From: Mesorhizobium helmanticense
Lineage (GTDB): Bacteria; Pseudomonadota; Alphaproteobacteria; Rhizobiales; Rhizobiaceae
Direction of reading: 5' to 3'
Assembly (NCBI RefSeq): GCF_003034915.1
Contig: NZ_PZJX01000045.1
Span: 1 to 64,000, forward strand
Length of the DNA: 64,000 nucleotides
Part shown: positions 12,284 to 20,836 of the stretch, one piece after another
How the letters are laid out: the number at the start of each line of letters is the position of its first letter
Numbering within the stretch: position 1 is the stretch's first letter
Made by a program: the position numbers and the translations under genes
Notes under the pieces: generated by a model
The model's input: only the letters and a program-made list of their open reading frames with translations
The model's database searches: none
Told to the model about the DNA's origin: nothing

Positions 12284-13462
12284 ATGCGATTGCGCTTTGA
12301 AATTCTCGCGGCGCTGTTCCTGACCGCTTCGGCCCTGCCGGCGGCGGCGCAGCAATGCGGCGGCGATTTCGAGGCCTGGAAGCAAGGTGTGGCGGCGGAA
12401 GCCAGGGCGGCCGGTGTCGGCAGTGCCGGCCTCGATGCGCTGGAGAAAGCCACCATAGATGACAAGGTGCTGGCGCGCGACCGCTCCCAGGGCGTGTTCA
12501 CCCAGACCTTCCTCGAATTCTCCAACCGCATGATCTCGCCCCACCGGCTGAAGCAGGGCGCGGTCAATCTGAAGAAATATGCCGATGTCTTTGGCCGCGC
12601 CGATCGCGAATTCGGCGTCCAGGCGCCGGTCATCGCCGCCTTCTGGGCGCTGGAAACCGATTTCGGCGCCGTGCAGGGCAATTTCCACACGCTGAATGCG
12701 CTGGTGACGCTCTCGCATGACTGCCGCCGCCCGCAACTGTTCCGGCCGCAGATCGTGCCGCTGCTGACGCTGATCGACCGGGGCGTACTGCCGGCCGACG
12801 TCACCGGCGCCTGGGCCGGCGAGATCGGCCAGACGCAGATGCTGCCTTCCGACTATCTGACCCGCGGCGTCGATGGCGACGGCGACGAAGTGATCGACCT
12901 GCGCGGCAGCGCGCCCGATGTGATCATGACCACGGCCAGCAAGATCATGTCGCGCGGCTGGAAACGCGATCAGCCCTGGATCGAGGAAGTACGCGTGCCC
13001 GACGATATGCCGTGGGACCAGACGGGGCGCACCAACAAGCTGCCGCTGACGCAGTGGGCGCAGTGGGGCGTCACCAATCTCGACGGCACGCCGCTTGTCG
13101 ACAATGGCCTGAAGGCGGGTCTGGCGCTGCCCATGGGCCGCAAGGGACCGGCCTTCCTGGCCTACGACAATTTCGACGTCTATCTCGAATGGAACCAGTC
13201 CTTCACCTATGCGCTGACCGCGGCCAATCTCGCCGCCAGGCTGGCGGGCGCCCCGCAGATCGACCCGCGCAATCCCGAACTCGGCCTCAATGGCGACCAG
13301 ATGAAGGCGCTGCAGACCAGGCTCGAAGCCAAAGGCTATGACGTGGGTACGGTCGACGGCATTCTGGGCACCAACACCCGCGAAGCGATACGCAAAGAGC
13401 AGAAGCGGCTCGGCCTCCCCGTCGATGGTTGGCCGACGCCGGACCTTCTGGCGAAGTTGTAG
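12284..13462 (+). CDS. Lytic murein transglycosylase, MltB family, with peptidoglycan-binding domain
   Basis: 392 residues. A signal peptide ending near ALPAAAQQ is followed by an SLT_2/MltB catalytic domain (~25-315), with the catalytic Glu in FWALETDFG, the GEIGQTQMLPSDYL block and DVYLEWNQSFTYALTAA. A C-terminal PG_binding_1 domain follows (~325-390, MKALQTRLEAKGYDVG). No lipobox is seen, so this is probably a soluble periplasmic form. It cleaves MurNAc-GlcNAc with 1,6-anhydro product formation. The start was placed at the ATG that opens the signal peptide, after GAAAGGATCGCG. Confidence 0.9.
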   Translation: MRLRFEILAALFLTASALPAAAQQCGGDFEAWKQGVAAEARAAGVGSAGLDALEKATIDDKVLARDRSQGVFTQTFLEFSNRMISPHRLKQGAVNLKKYADVFGRADREFGVQAPVIAAFWALETDFGAVQGNFHTLNALVTLSHDCRRPQLFRPQIVPLLTLIDRGVLPADVTGAWAGEIGQTQMLPSDYLTRGVDGDGDEVIDLRGSAPDVIMTTASKIMSRGWKRDQPWIEEVRVPDDMPWDQTGRTNKLPLTQWAQWGVTNLDGTPLVDNGLKAGLALPMGRKGPAFLAYDNFDVYLEWNQSFTYALTAANLAARLAGAPQIDPRNPELGLNGDQMKALQTRLEAKGYDVGTVDGILGTNTREAIRKEQKRLGLPVDGWPTPDLLAKL

Positions 13463-13530
13463 AAATTGGCGTGGAGCATCGCGGAATCAACGCCTGAACC
13501 CCTAAACCGAGTTGCAACTGCAAACGTCAA

Positions 13531-13553
13531 TTACCGGTAAGAAATAATTTACC
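13531..13553. promoter_or_regulatory. Overlapping TTACC/GGTAA repeats in the AT-rich leader of the RiPP-like unit
   Basis: The 176-bp gap 13463-13638 is markedly more AT-rich than its surroundings. It holds TTACCGGTAA, a perfect 10-bp palindrome at 13531-13540, followed by a further TTTACC at 13548-13553, so GGTAA and TTACC also form an inverted repeat with an 8-bp spacer. AGAAATAT occurs twice, 25 bp apart (13562, 13587). TATACT at 13602 could be a -10 box, but no convincing -35 is spaced from it. A strong GGGGGTGA stretch sits just before the start codon at 13639. Confidence 0.4.
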
Positions 13554-13638
13554 TTTACTAAAGAAATATTAATCCGCCCGTCGCTTAGAAATATGCGAAA
13601 CTATACTGTGTTCACCTTCAACCATGCGGGGGTGAACC

Positions 13639-14106
13639 ATGGCTACCAAGCTTGCCTTGCCGTTGATAAGTTACAAGCAGCCGCTCTTCGCGCGCGAGGA
13701 ACTGGTCAGGCGCTGGGGCGATCGGCATCATTTCGTCCGGTCCGCGAGCGAACTTGAAGCATTCATCGATATCGTTTCACGCCGAAAGGAATTCAGGTCG
13801 ATGGAAATCGATCGAAAGCTGGCGATGGAGGCTCTCGATTTCTACAACAAGGTCGTGGCCGATGGCCGTTACATCTGGCAGCTGCGCGATCGCGGCCAGG
13901 ACGTGGCCAAGGAGCTGGGCGTCAAGGTCTCGAAGAAAGCACTGGATGTCGTGGTTGGCGCAGCCGGCGTCACCATGCCTGCCGAGATGGGCAATGACGT
14001 GACGATTGTCGTGGCGGTGGTGATCGTCATTGCTTGCGCGGCCAAGCCCGGAGATATCCGCGAAATCATCATAGATCATTCGCAGGCCGTCGAACTGAAG
14101 ATGTAG
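13639..14106 (+). CDS. Unrecognised 155-residue protein, possible RiPP precursor or partner
   Basis: No family recognised. The first ~90 residues are charged and probably helical (REELVRRWGDRHHF, LEAFIDIVSRRKEF, LAMEALDFYNKVV). Next comes ELGVKVSKKALDVVVGAAG, loosely like the end of a long leader region, and then a very hydrophobic Val/Ile/Ala run (residues ~121-135) with a single Cys133. The C-terminus is acidic. It lies 11 bp before a radical SAM protein of the RiPP-maturation type, which is the only reason to suggest it is the substrate. The start follows a strong ribosome site (GGGGGTGA). It could instead be an accessory or unrelated protein. Confidence 0.6.
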   Translation: MATKLALPLISYKQPLFAREELVRRWGDRHHFVRSASELEAFIDIVSRRKEFRSMEIDRKLAMEALDFYNKVVADGRYIWQLRDRGQDVAKELGVKVSKKALDVVVGAAGVTMPAEMGNDVTIVVAVVIVIACAAKPGDIREIIIDHSQAVELKM

Positions 14107-14117
14107 CGGGCCGGGCG

Positions 14118-16037
14118 ATGTTTGTTGCTCGCAGCCCCCGCGTCGCACTCGCTGCCTTGCCCTGGGCTGACATGTCCGAGCCGAGCCTTGGCTTGTCCAT
14201 CCTCAAGGGGCAGCTGGCGCGCGACGGGATTGAAGCCCGCGTCTTTCATCTCTACCTCGATATGCTCCGCACGATGACGGCGGAAACCTACCGCTTCTTC
14301 TCGGAAGAGTGGGGGCTGAACGAATTCTTGTTCACGGGCGTGTTGCAGGAAACCCTGAGCGACGATCAATACGATGAGTTGCTAAGGCTCTCCGAAGGGC
14401 TGAGCCAGCGGCACTCGCGTTACCGCGAGCCGCTTGAGGTGGCTGAAGCCGCACTACGCATTCGCGAGAAGATCGTACCTGATTTTCTCAACTATTCGCT
14501 GCGGAAGATCCTCGCCATCAATCCGACAATGGTGGGGTTGACCTGCATGTTCGATCAGACGGTCGCCTCGATCGCACTGGCGCGGTTGATCAAGACCGCG
14601 CGGCCGGAAGTCCTGGTCGTGCTCGGTGGCTATGCGCTCGAAGGCCCGCCTGGCGATGTTGTGCTGCGTGCCTTTCCGTGGATCGACGCGGTCGTGCGTG
14701 GCGACGGAGAGCCGGTGGTGGCGGCCTTGGCGCGCGCCTCGGTGACGCACGGCGACGAACGGCCGAAGATTGCCGGAGTCACATGGTCGTGCGCGAATGG
14801 CAACCGCGTCAGTCTGCCGGCGGATATTGGCATCATCGAAGAGAGCCCGGATCCGGTTTACGACGATTGGTTCGCGGACGTCACGGAGCTAAGGGCCGAA
14901 GCCGAGGTCGAGGTCAGGACCAAGCTTCTGCCAGTTGAGGCGTCGCGCGGCTGCTGGTGGGGTCAGAAGCATCATTGCGTATTCTGCGGCATCGACGAGA
15001 AGGCTCTGAAATACCGCATGAAATCGCGCGCCGCGGTGGTCGATATGCTTGGCCGCATGCACGCCCGATATGGCGCGATGAAGTATCGTTTCTCCGACTA
15101 CATCATGTCGCGCGAACTGGTTGCCGCCTTGCCTGAGCTCGCCGAGCACACGCCGAGGTTTGAACTGTCGAGCGAGATCAAGGCCAACCAGACGCCGGCG
15201 CGCATGGAGGCAATGGCGCGCGCCGGTTTCGTCGAACTGCAGCCGGGCATCGAATCCTTCTCAAGCCGCATTTTGCGGCTGATGGACAAGGGCGTTACAT
15301 CAGCAGCCAATGTCACGACGATCAAGAACGGCTGCCTGCGCCGTGTAATCATCCACTACAATCTTCTGTTCAATATCCCGGGCGAAACCGTGGAGGACTA
15401 TGCCAACGTCCTCCAGATGATCCCGAGGATCTACCATCTGATCCCGCCCGTCAGCCGTTCGGAAGCGTTCGTGACGCGGTTTGCGCCGCTGCATTCGAAT
15501 CCGAAGCGATTTGGCTACGACGGAGAGATCGTCCATCACGACTGCTACAAGATCCTCTTCTCTGGCGAGTACAAGAAGGAGAACGGGATAAACCTCAACG
15601 ACTATGCCTATTACTTCCGTTCGTACGTGCACCCGCCCGAAGAGTTGGCGCAGGCGCACTCACTGCTGGTGCGGCAGGTGAACCATTGGAAGCGGCAATT
15701 TCGCGAGCGCCACGTTTGGCTCGACTATGAGGAGCGCGGCGGGACCATCTATGTGTCGGATACCCGCTTTTCCGCTGACGAGACGCTCGTCGCGCTCGAC
15801 GGCTGGCAGCGCGCCGTGTTCCTGGCATTCGCGTCGCAGCCAAGATCGGCCGGCAATGTTGCGCAGGAGCTTGGCTGCAGCGAACGCGATATCGCCGACC
15901 TCGTCGACGAGATGGAGCCTTACCGCTTGTTCTGGCGCGACGAGGATTTGATCCTGAACGTCGCGCTGCCGAAACAGGAAAGCCGCGCCAACCTGGCGGC
16001 GCGCTGGCACGAAGGTTGGCCATCGATCTGGTGCTGA
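14118..16037 (+). CDS. B12-binding radical SAM protein, RiPP-maturation type
   Basis: 639 residues. N-terminal cobalamin-binding-like domain (~5-230: RVALAALPWADM, EPSLGLSILKGQL, EVLVVLGGYALEG, WIDAVVRGDGEP). Then a radical SAM core with Cys279-X7-Cys287-X2-Cys290 in a GCWWG...CVFCG context, the hallmark spacing of 'RiPP maturation radical SAM protein 1' enzymes rather than CX3CX2C. The C-terminal region (~540-625) includes a winged-helix-like segment (VAQELGCSERDIADLVDEM). Members of this group are associated with C-methylation of ribosomal peptides. ATG 14118 was chosen because the upstream frame overlaps the preceding gene. No protease or exporter is adjacent. Confidence 0.8.
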   Translation: MFVARSPRVALAALPWADMSEPSLGLSILKGQLARDGIEARVFHLYLDMLRTMTAETYRFFSEEWGLNEFLFTGVLQETLSDDQYDELLRLSEGLSQRHSRYREPLEVAEAALRIREKIVPDFLNYSLRKILAINPTMVGLTCMFDQTVASIALARLIKTARPEVLVVLGGYALEGPPGDVVLRAFPWIDAVVRGDGEPVVAALARASVTHGDERPKIAGVTWSCANGNRVSLPADIGIIEESPDPVYDDWFADVTELRAEAEVEVRTKLLPVEASRGCWWGQKHHCVFCGIDEKALKYRMKSRAAVVDMLGRMHARYGAMKYRFSDYIMSRELVAALPELAEHTPRFELSSEIKANQTPARMEAMARAGFVELQPGIESFSSRILRLMDKGVTSAANVTTIKNGCLRRVIIHYNLLFNIPGETVEDYANVLQMIPRIYHLIPPVSRSEAFVTRFAPLHSNPKRFGYDGEIVHHDCYKILFSGEYKKENGINLNDYAYYFRSYVHPPEELAQAHSLLVRQVNHWKRQFRERHVWLDYEERGGTIYVSDTRFSADETLVALDGWQRAVFLAFASQPRSAGNVAQELGCSERDIADLVDEMEPYRLFWRDEDLILNVALPKQESRANLAARWHEGWPSIWC

Positions 16038-16068
16038 TGCAGCCACCTTGCCACTGACTGCTTGCGGC

Positions 16069-17289
16069 TTAGTCCGCCATCGTCTCCAAACTCGCAAACC
16101 CTTGCGGCGCGTCGCCCTCGTCGAACGGGGTCGTCACCTCGACGAATGTGTCGGGATAAAAGCCGTTGAAGCGGGTCCGCAGCGACAGCGAGTAGGCGCC
16201 GATATGGCCGATCTCGATCCAGTCGCCGGTGTCGACGGTTTCCGGCAGCCAGAATGGGCGCGACAGGATGTCAACGGAATCGCAGGTCGCGCCGCAGACC
16301 TTGAACGGCACGATGTTCTTCTCCGCGCCATTGCGCGAGCGGATCGCGGGATCGGGGATGAAGCGCGCCGGCAACGTGATCTTGCCGGTCCATGAATCCG
16401 ACAGCGACGCCCAGATGCCGTCATTGATGTAGAGCCGCTTGCCCTTGCGCAGCAGCACGCGAACGATCAGCGACAGGCATCGCGCCACGATCACCCTGCC
16501 CGGCTCCGCCACCAGCGGCATCTGGTCGAATTGATACTCCTTCAGGTCGCCGGAAAGCCGCGACATGATCTGGCCGAGCGACGGCATCTCGATCTGCTTG
16601 CGGTTGGGATCATGGCCGTATTCGGCCGGAAAGCCGCCACCGACATCGAGTCCCGCCACATCGAAGGTCAGCCGGTTGCGCACCCAGTCGGCGGAGGCCA
16701 GCGCCCGCTCATAAGTGTCGGGATCCTCGATCTGGGAGCCGACATGGAAGCATAGGCCGACCTTGTAGCCGGTCCGGTTCAGCCGCTCGGCGAGTTCCAC
16801 CGCATAGGCCGGCCCGGCGCCGAATTTCTTCGACAACTCATAAGCGGCCGATCCCTTGGTCTGGATGCGCACGAACACGGTGATGGCCCCCGGGTCGATG
16901 TCGAGCGCCCGCACCACGCGCGTCAGCTTGGTGAGCTCGTCCTCATGGTCGAGCGAGATGACGCGGATGGCGTATTTCTCCAGCGCCAGCTTGATGTCCG
17001 ACTGCGCCTTGACCGGATGCATGTAGAGCATTTCGGCATCGGGCGAGACCGCGCGCACGGCGGCGAATTCCCCCGGCGAGGCGACGTCGAAGGCGCCGAC
17101 GCCGGCTTCGACCAGCGCCTTAAGCACGATCTGCTCGCCATTGGTCTTGACCGCATAGGCGGTCTTGCCGGGAAACATGCCCATGAATTGCCTGGCGTCG
17201 GCCTTCAGCACCTGTGGGCGAAAGCAATAGACCGGATCGTCCGGGCGAAGCGCCAGCGCCGCTTCGCGGGCATTTTCGAATCGCTGCAT
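16069..17289 (-). CDS. Fold-III PLP-dependent basic amino acid decarboxylase (ornithine decarboxylase-like)
   Basis: 406-residue alanine-racemase-fold decarboxylase (Orn/DAP/Arg decarboxylase 2 family), probably making putrescine or cadaverine. The PLP lysine is Lys48 in YAVKTN. Further motifs are FDVASPGE, the LCFHVGSQ block, GLDVGGGFP, AEPGRVIVA and the subunit-interface Cys motif GATCDSVD, with IGAYSLS near the end. Length fits bacterial ornithine/lysine decarboxylases of rhizobia; substrate not determined. The open frame extends over 400 codons upstream, but that part overlaps the divergent transporter and is spurious. ATG at 17289 is the natural start. Confidence 0.85.
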   Translation of the reverse strand: MQRFENAREAALALRPDDPVYCFRPQVLKADARQFMGMFPGKTAYAVKTNGEQIVLKALVEAGVGAFDVASPGEFAAVRAVSPDAEMLYMHPVKAQSDIKLALEKYAIRVISLDHEDELTKLTRVVRALDIDPGAITVFVRIQTKGSAAYELSKKFGAGPAYAVELAERLNRTGYKVGLCFHVGSQIEDPDTYERALASADWVRNRLTFDVAGLDVGGGFPAEYGHDPNRKQIEMPSLGQIMSRLSGDLKEYQFDQMPLVAEPGRVIVARCLSLIVRVLLRKGKRLYINDGIWASLSDSWTGKITLPARFIPDPAIRSRNGAEKNIVPFKVCGATCDSVDILSRPFWLPETVDTGDWIEIGHIGAYSLSLRTRFNGFYPDTFVEVTTPFDEGDAPQGFASLETMAD

Positions 17290-17490
17290 GGACGAATCCC
17301 TTGACTGAGGCTGCGCACAATTAATCCAAGCTATGCGCGAATGAAAACAATTCTGTGTCTCGCGCCCCTGACGCTGCGGGGCTAGGCCTGATGGCGGGAA
17401 TGCTAAGCCAATAATCGGGTTTCGGGTGGCTCTTGTCGCGGGACCCGCTATTGGCTTCAGCCTGACTGGCCCGGAGGAGGGACAATTCAC

Positions 17491-18435
17491 ATGGCCATAG
17501 CTGCCAACACGGCCACGACACGTGGACCCATGGTGCTGAAGGACTGGGGGCAGCTCCTGCTGCTTGGCGCGATCTGGGGCGGCTCGTTCTTCTTTGCCCG
17601 CATTGCGGTTGCCGAACTTACCCCGCTGGTGCTGGTGCTGTTTCGCGTCGCCATCGCGGCAATGGCGCTTCAGCTCTATCTCACCCTGCGCGGTCCCTCC
17701 TTCCGCCTTGCCTTGCCGCATGCCGGCCTGTTCTTCCTGCTGGCGCTCGCCAACAACGTCATCCCCTTCTCGCTGATCTTCGCCGGCCAGACCGAGCTTG
17801 GCGCCGGCGTCGCCTCCGTGCTCAATTCGACGACGCCGTTCTGGACGCTGATCCTTGCCAACGCGCTGACATCGGACGAAAAACTCTCCTGGAACAAGCT
17901 TGCCGGCATCGCGCTTGGCATCGCCGGTACTGCTGTCATGATCGGGCCCGGCCTGCTTGCCGGGCTGGGCGGCCCGGTGTGGGCGAAATTCGCGCTGATC
18001 GGCGCATCGATATCCTATGCGATCGCTCTGATGATCGCCCGTCGCTTCAAGGGTGTGCCCTCGCCGGTCATCGCCACCGGACAGCTGACCGCCTCGACCA
18101 TCATCATGATCCCGGTCGTGCTCATCGCTTACGGCCCGACCGGCCTGTTTGCTGCCTCGCCGCCGATCTGGGCGGCGGTGCTGGCGCTGGCATTGCTGTC
18201 CACCGCCTTCGCCTACATTCTCTATTTCAACCTCGTCGCCTCGGCCGGCGCCACCAACGCCTCGCTGGTCACGCTGATCGTACCGGCCAGCGCCATCCTG
18301 CTTGGCTTCCTGTTCCTCGGCGAACGGCTCGAATTGTTCGAGCTCGGCGGCATGGCGCTGATCGCCTTCGGCCTCGTCACCATCGACGGGCGCATGTTCG
18401 CCCCGCGTCGGATTGGAGCTGCTCCGACACCTTGA
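17491..18435 (+). CDS. EamA/DMT-family transporter
   Basis: 314-residue integral membrane protein with about ten transmembrane helices and two EamA repeats (~20-150 and ~165-300). Drug/metabolite transporter superfamily features include GAIWGGSFFFARIAV at helix 1 and the FLGERLELFELGG motif before the last helix. Likely exports an amino acid or related metabolite; divergent from the decarboxylase, so a polyamine-linked role is possible but unproven. Start ATG 17491 is preceded by GGAGGAGGG. Confidence 0.88.
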   Translation: MAIAANTATTRGPMVLKDWGQLLLLGAIWGGSFFFARIAVAELTPLVLVLFRVAIAAMALQLYLTLRGPSFRLALPHAGLFFLLALANNVIPFSLIFAGQTELGAGVASVLNSTTPFWTLILANALTSDEKLSWNKLAGIALGIAGTAVMIGPGLLAGLGGPVWAKFALIGASISYAIALMIARRFKGVPSPVIATGQLTASTIIMIPVVLIAYGPTGLFAASPPIWAAVLALALLSTAFAYILYFNLVASAGATNASLVTLIVPASAILLGFLFLGERLELFELGGMALIAFGLVTIDGRMFAPRRIGAAPTP

Positions 18436-18445
18436 ATCGTCGCCT

Positions 18446-18477
18446 CGGTCCGAAAATCGATTCTGATTTCGGGCCGA
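18446..18477. repeat. Inverted repeat after the EamA gene
   Basis: TCCGAAA and TTTCGGG form a short inverted repeat around ATCGATTCTGA, 10 bp after the transporter stop. It resembles short rhizobial intergenic palindromes and may help end the transcript, but it lacks a T-run. Confidence 0.35.
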
Positions 18478-18687
18478 TCCAGCTCTGTCATCCTCAATAT
18501 GGCCTAGGCTTTGCCACAATTTATTCACAAGGCCGCAGCCGGCTTTTGCCGAAGAGTTTCAATGATTAAGGGCAGGAAGCGGGTCGCAATTTCCACAATC
18601 TCGTCGCATTGCAGCACATTTTCCGCTTGCCTGTGGCACAAATGAACCTAGACTCTCGGACATAGCTCTTTAAGAGGAGGCTATGGA

Positions 18688-18774
18688 ATGGGACTCACGA
18701 GGCCAATCAACGCACTGATGATTTGTGCTGCGTTTGCCTTCATCGGAGCCCTCATTATGGGCTTTCTTCCGTAG
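18688..18774 (+). CDS. 28-residue single-span membrane micro-protein
   Basis: Small ORF MGLTRPINALMICAAFAFIG plus 8 more residues ending MGFLP. One hydrophobic helix spans residues ~9-26, with a Pro at each flank. A strong ribosome site (AAGAGGAGG) lies 8 nt before the ATG, and a classic intrinsic terminator follows 46 bp after the stop, so the ORF sits in its own short transcription unit. No domain is known to me. Short ORFs with a 'TkPIN-L-m-caAFaF' pattern may recur in Rhizobiales, but this was not checked. Confidence 0.65.
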   Translation: MGLTRPINALMICAAFAFIGALIMGFLP

Positions 18775-18820
18775 ACCCGCCAGAGCGGGGAGAGACCAGC
18801 ACGAATAAGCTAAATCATTG

Positions 18821-18849
18821 AAAAGGCCGGGTTTTTACCCGGCCTTTTT
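18821..18849 (+). terminator. Intrinsic terminator
   Basis: Perfect 8-bp stem GGCCGGGT/ACCCGGCC with a TTTT loop, preceded by AAAA and followed by TTTTT, so it could work on both strands. On the plus strand it ends the micro-ORF transcript; on the minus strand it lies just downstream of metF. Confidence 0.9.
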
Positions 18850-18873
18850 GCATTCCTCTGAAGGTCGGCGGGC

Positions 18874-19791
18874 TTATGCCGCCGCTGAGCCCGCCGCCTC
18901 CACCTCATGCGAGCGGATGCCGATCATGTGGCAGATGGCAAAGACGAGATCGGCGCGATTCATCGTGTAGAAGTGGAAATCGCCGACGCCGCGCTCGACA
19001 AGATCCAGCACTTGCTCGGCCGCCACCGCCGACGCGACCAGCGCATGCGTCTGCGGGTCGTTCTGCAGTCCGTCGAAGCGTTCTGCCAGCCATGCCGGCA
19101 CCAGCGCGCCGCAGCGCGACGAGAAATTGGCGACCTGGGTAAAATTATGCACCGGCAATATGCCCGGCACGATCGGGATGTAGATGCCGGCCCGACGCGC
19201 CTTCTCGACATAGCGCTCATAGAGATCATTGTCGAAGAAGAACTGGGTGATCGCCCGCGTCGCGCCATTGTCGGCCTTGCGCTTCAGCATGTCGAAATCG
19301 GTGGCGAAGTCCGGGCTTTCCGGGTGCTTCTCCGGATAGGCGGAGACCGAGATGTCGAAATCGCCAATCCCCTTCAGCGCCCCCACCAGCTCGGCGCCAT
19401 TGGCATAGCCGTCCGGATGCGGCTGGTAGGCCGCGCCGACGCCCTCGGCCGGGTCGCCGCGCAGGGCGACGAAGCGCTTGACGCCCATATCGGCGAATTC
19501 CTGCACCACCGCGTCGACCTCGTGACGCGCGGCGTTGACGCAAGTCATGTGCGCGGCCGGCGTCAGCGCCGTTTCGTTGAGGATGCGCTTGACCGTGCGG
19601 GCCGTACGCTCGCGCGTCGAACCGCCGGCGCCATAGGTGACGGAGACGAATTTCGGCCTGAGCGGCTCCAGCCGGGTGACGGTGTCCCACAGCCTTGCCT
19701 CCATCTCGTCGTTCTTCGGCGGGAAGAACTCGAACGAAACCCGGATCTTGTCGCCGATATCGGGACGGCGGGAAAAGCGGAACTGGTTCAT
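18874..19791 (-). CDS. metF: 5,10-methylenetetrahydrofolate reductase
   Basis: 305-residue FAD enzyme that reduces 5,10-methylene-THF to 5-methyl-THF, the methyl donor for methionine synthase. TIM-barrel markers: SFEFFPPKNDEME at the N-terminus, FVSVTYGAGGSTRERT, HMTCVNAARHE, FVALRGDP, ITQFFFDNDLYERYV and IPIVPGILP. Length agrees with bacterial MetF. Its ATG overlaps the stop of the upstream ArsR-methyltransferase gene by one base (TGATG), so the two are co-translated, which supports a methionine-cycle role for the regulator. Confidence 0.95.
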   Translation of the reverse strand: MNQFRFSRRPDIGDKIRVSFEFFPPKNDEMEARLWDTVTRLEPLRPKFVSVTYGAGGSTRERTARTVKRILNETALTPAAHMTCVNAARHEVDAVVQEFADMGVKRFVALRGDPAEGVGAAYQPHPDGYANGAELVGALKGIGDFDISVSAYPEKHPESPDFATDFDMLKRKADNGATRAITQFFFDNDLYERYVEKARRAGIYIPIVPGILPVHNFTQVANFSSRCGALVPAWLAERFDGLQNDPQTHALVASAVAAEQVLDLVERGVGDFHFYTMNRADLVFAICHMIGIRSHEVEAAGSAAA

Positions 19792-20813
19792 CAGGCGGTT
19801 TCCCCTATTGGATATGCATTGACCGCTTGGCGGTCGTTGGAAGGATCAGCGATCAGCATGCGGCGGTCGCGGCCGAGCCACAGCTTCACCGTGAGCCTGG
19901 CCTCATTGCCGCCGCGCGGTTCGAATTCCTGGCTGTCCTCAAGGTCGAGCCCGGCCTCGGAGAACCAATCGGCGATCTGTCGGTCGGAAAAGCCGAGCCG
20001 CACATGCGCATGCGCGTCGCGCAGGAATTCCAGTGTGTGCGGCGCGAAATCGACGATCACCAGCCGGCCGGCCGGGCGCAGCAGCCTCGCCGCCTCGCGG
20101 ATGGCGCGGGCGGGATCGTCGAGGTAGTGCAGCACCTGGTGGATGGTGACGAGATCGAAGGCATCGCGCTCGACCGGCGGCGCAAAAATATCGCCCTGCC
20201 GCACCTGCGCGTTCGAAATGCCGGCCTTATCGAGATTGGCCCGCGCCACAGTCAGCATCTCGCGCGACATGTCGATGCCGACGCCGCGCCGGTAGAGCGG
20301 CGAGAAGATTTCGAGCAGCCGCCCAGTGCCGGTGCCGAGATCCAGCATCGACTGGAACGGCCGCTTGCCGACGAGCTTCAGCAGGGCCGTCTCGACGGCG
20401 CGATCCGGCACATGCAGCGAGCGGATATGGTCCCAGCTTGCGGCGTTTTCGGAGAAATATTCGGCGGCGCGGTCCTGCCGCTTGCGCTTGACCGAAGCCA
20501 GCCGTTCGAGATCGCGCTCGACCTGCGGGTCGGCGCCACGGATACCGGAGACCAGCCTGAGCACGAAATCGCGCGCCGCGTCCGTATCCGACAGCCGGAA
20601 GAAGGCCCATGAGCCCTCCTGGTAGCGGCCGATCAGTCCGGCTTCCAGCAAAAGCTTCAAATGGCGCGACACGCGCGGCTGCGACTGGCCGAGGATTTCG
20701 GTAAGATCGGAAACGGTGAGATCGCCGCGCGACAACAGCGCCAGGATGCGCAACCGGCTGGATTCGGCCGCCGCCTTCAACGTATCCACCATCGTGTCGA
20801 GCGCGACATGCAT
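19791..20813 (-). CDS. ArsR-family regulator fused to SAM-dependent methyltransferase
   Basis: 340 residues. Residues ~1-90 form an ArsR winged helix (LRILALLSRGDLTVSDLTEILGQSQPRVSRHLKLL). Residues ~125-310 form a class I methyltransferase domain (MLDLGTGTGRLLEIF, GIDMSREML, QGDIFAPP, LRPAGRLVIVDF). In proteobacteria, ArsR-family SahR regulators control methionine-cycle genes in response to S-adenosylhomocysteine. The methyltransferase domain here may serve as the SAM/SAH sensor; this is inference. The ATG at 20813 was used because the upstream frame runs through the promoter palindrome. Operon with metF. Confidence 0.85.
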   Translation of the reverse strand: MHVALDTMVDTLKAAAESSRLRILALLSRGDLTVSDLTEILGQSQPRVSRHLKLLLEAGLIGRYQEGSWAFFRLSDTDAARDFVLRLVSGIRGADPQVERDLERLASVKRKRQDRAAEYFSENAASWDHIRSLHVPDRAVETALLKLVGKRPFQSMLDLGTGTGRLLEIFSPLYRRGVGIDMSREMLTVARANLDKAGISNAQVRQGDIFAPPVERDAFDLVTIHQVLHYLDDPARAIREAARLLRPAGRLVIVDFAPHTLEFLRDAHAHVRLGFSDRQIADWFSEAGLDLEDSQEFEPRGGNEARLTVKLWLGRDRRMLIADPSNDRQAVNAYPIGETA

Positions 20814-20836
20814 CGGCGTATTCTCTTTGAAAAGAT

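Noticed and set aside
17290..18528. 413-codon N-terminal extension of the decarboxylase frame
   Set aside because: It lies antisense to the EamA transporter gene, is highly charged low-complexity, and the family starts near MQRFENA.
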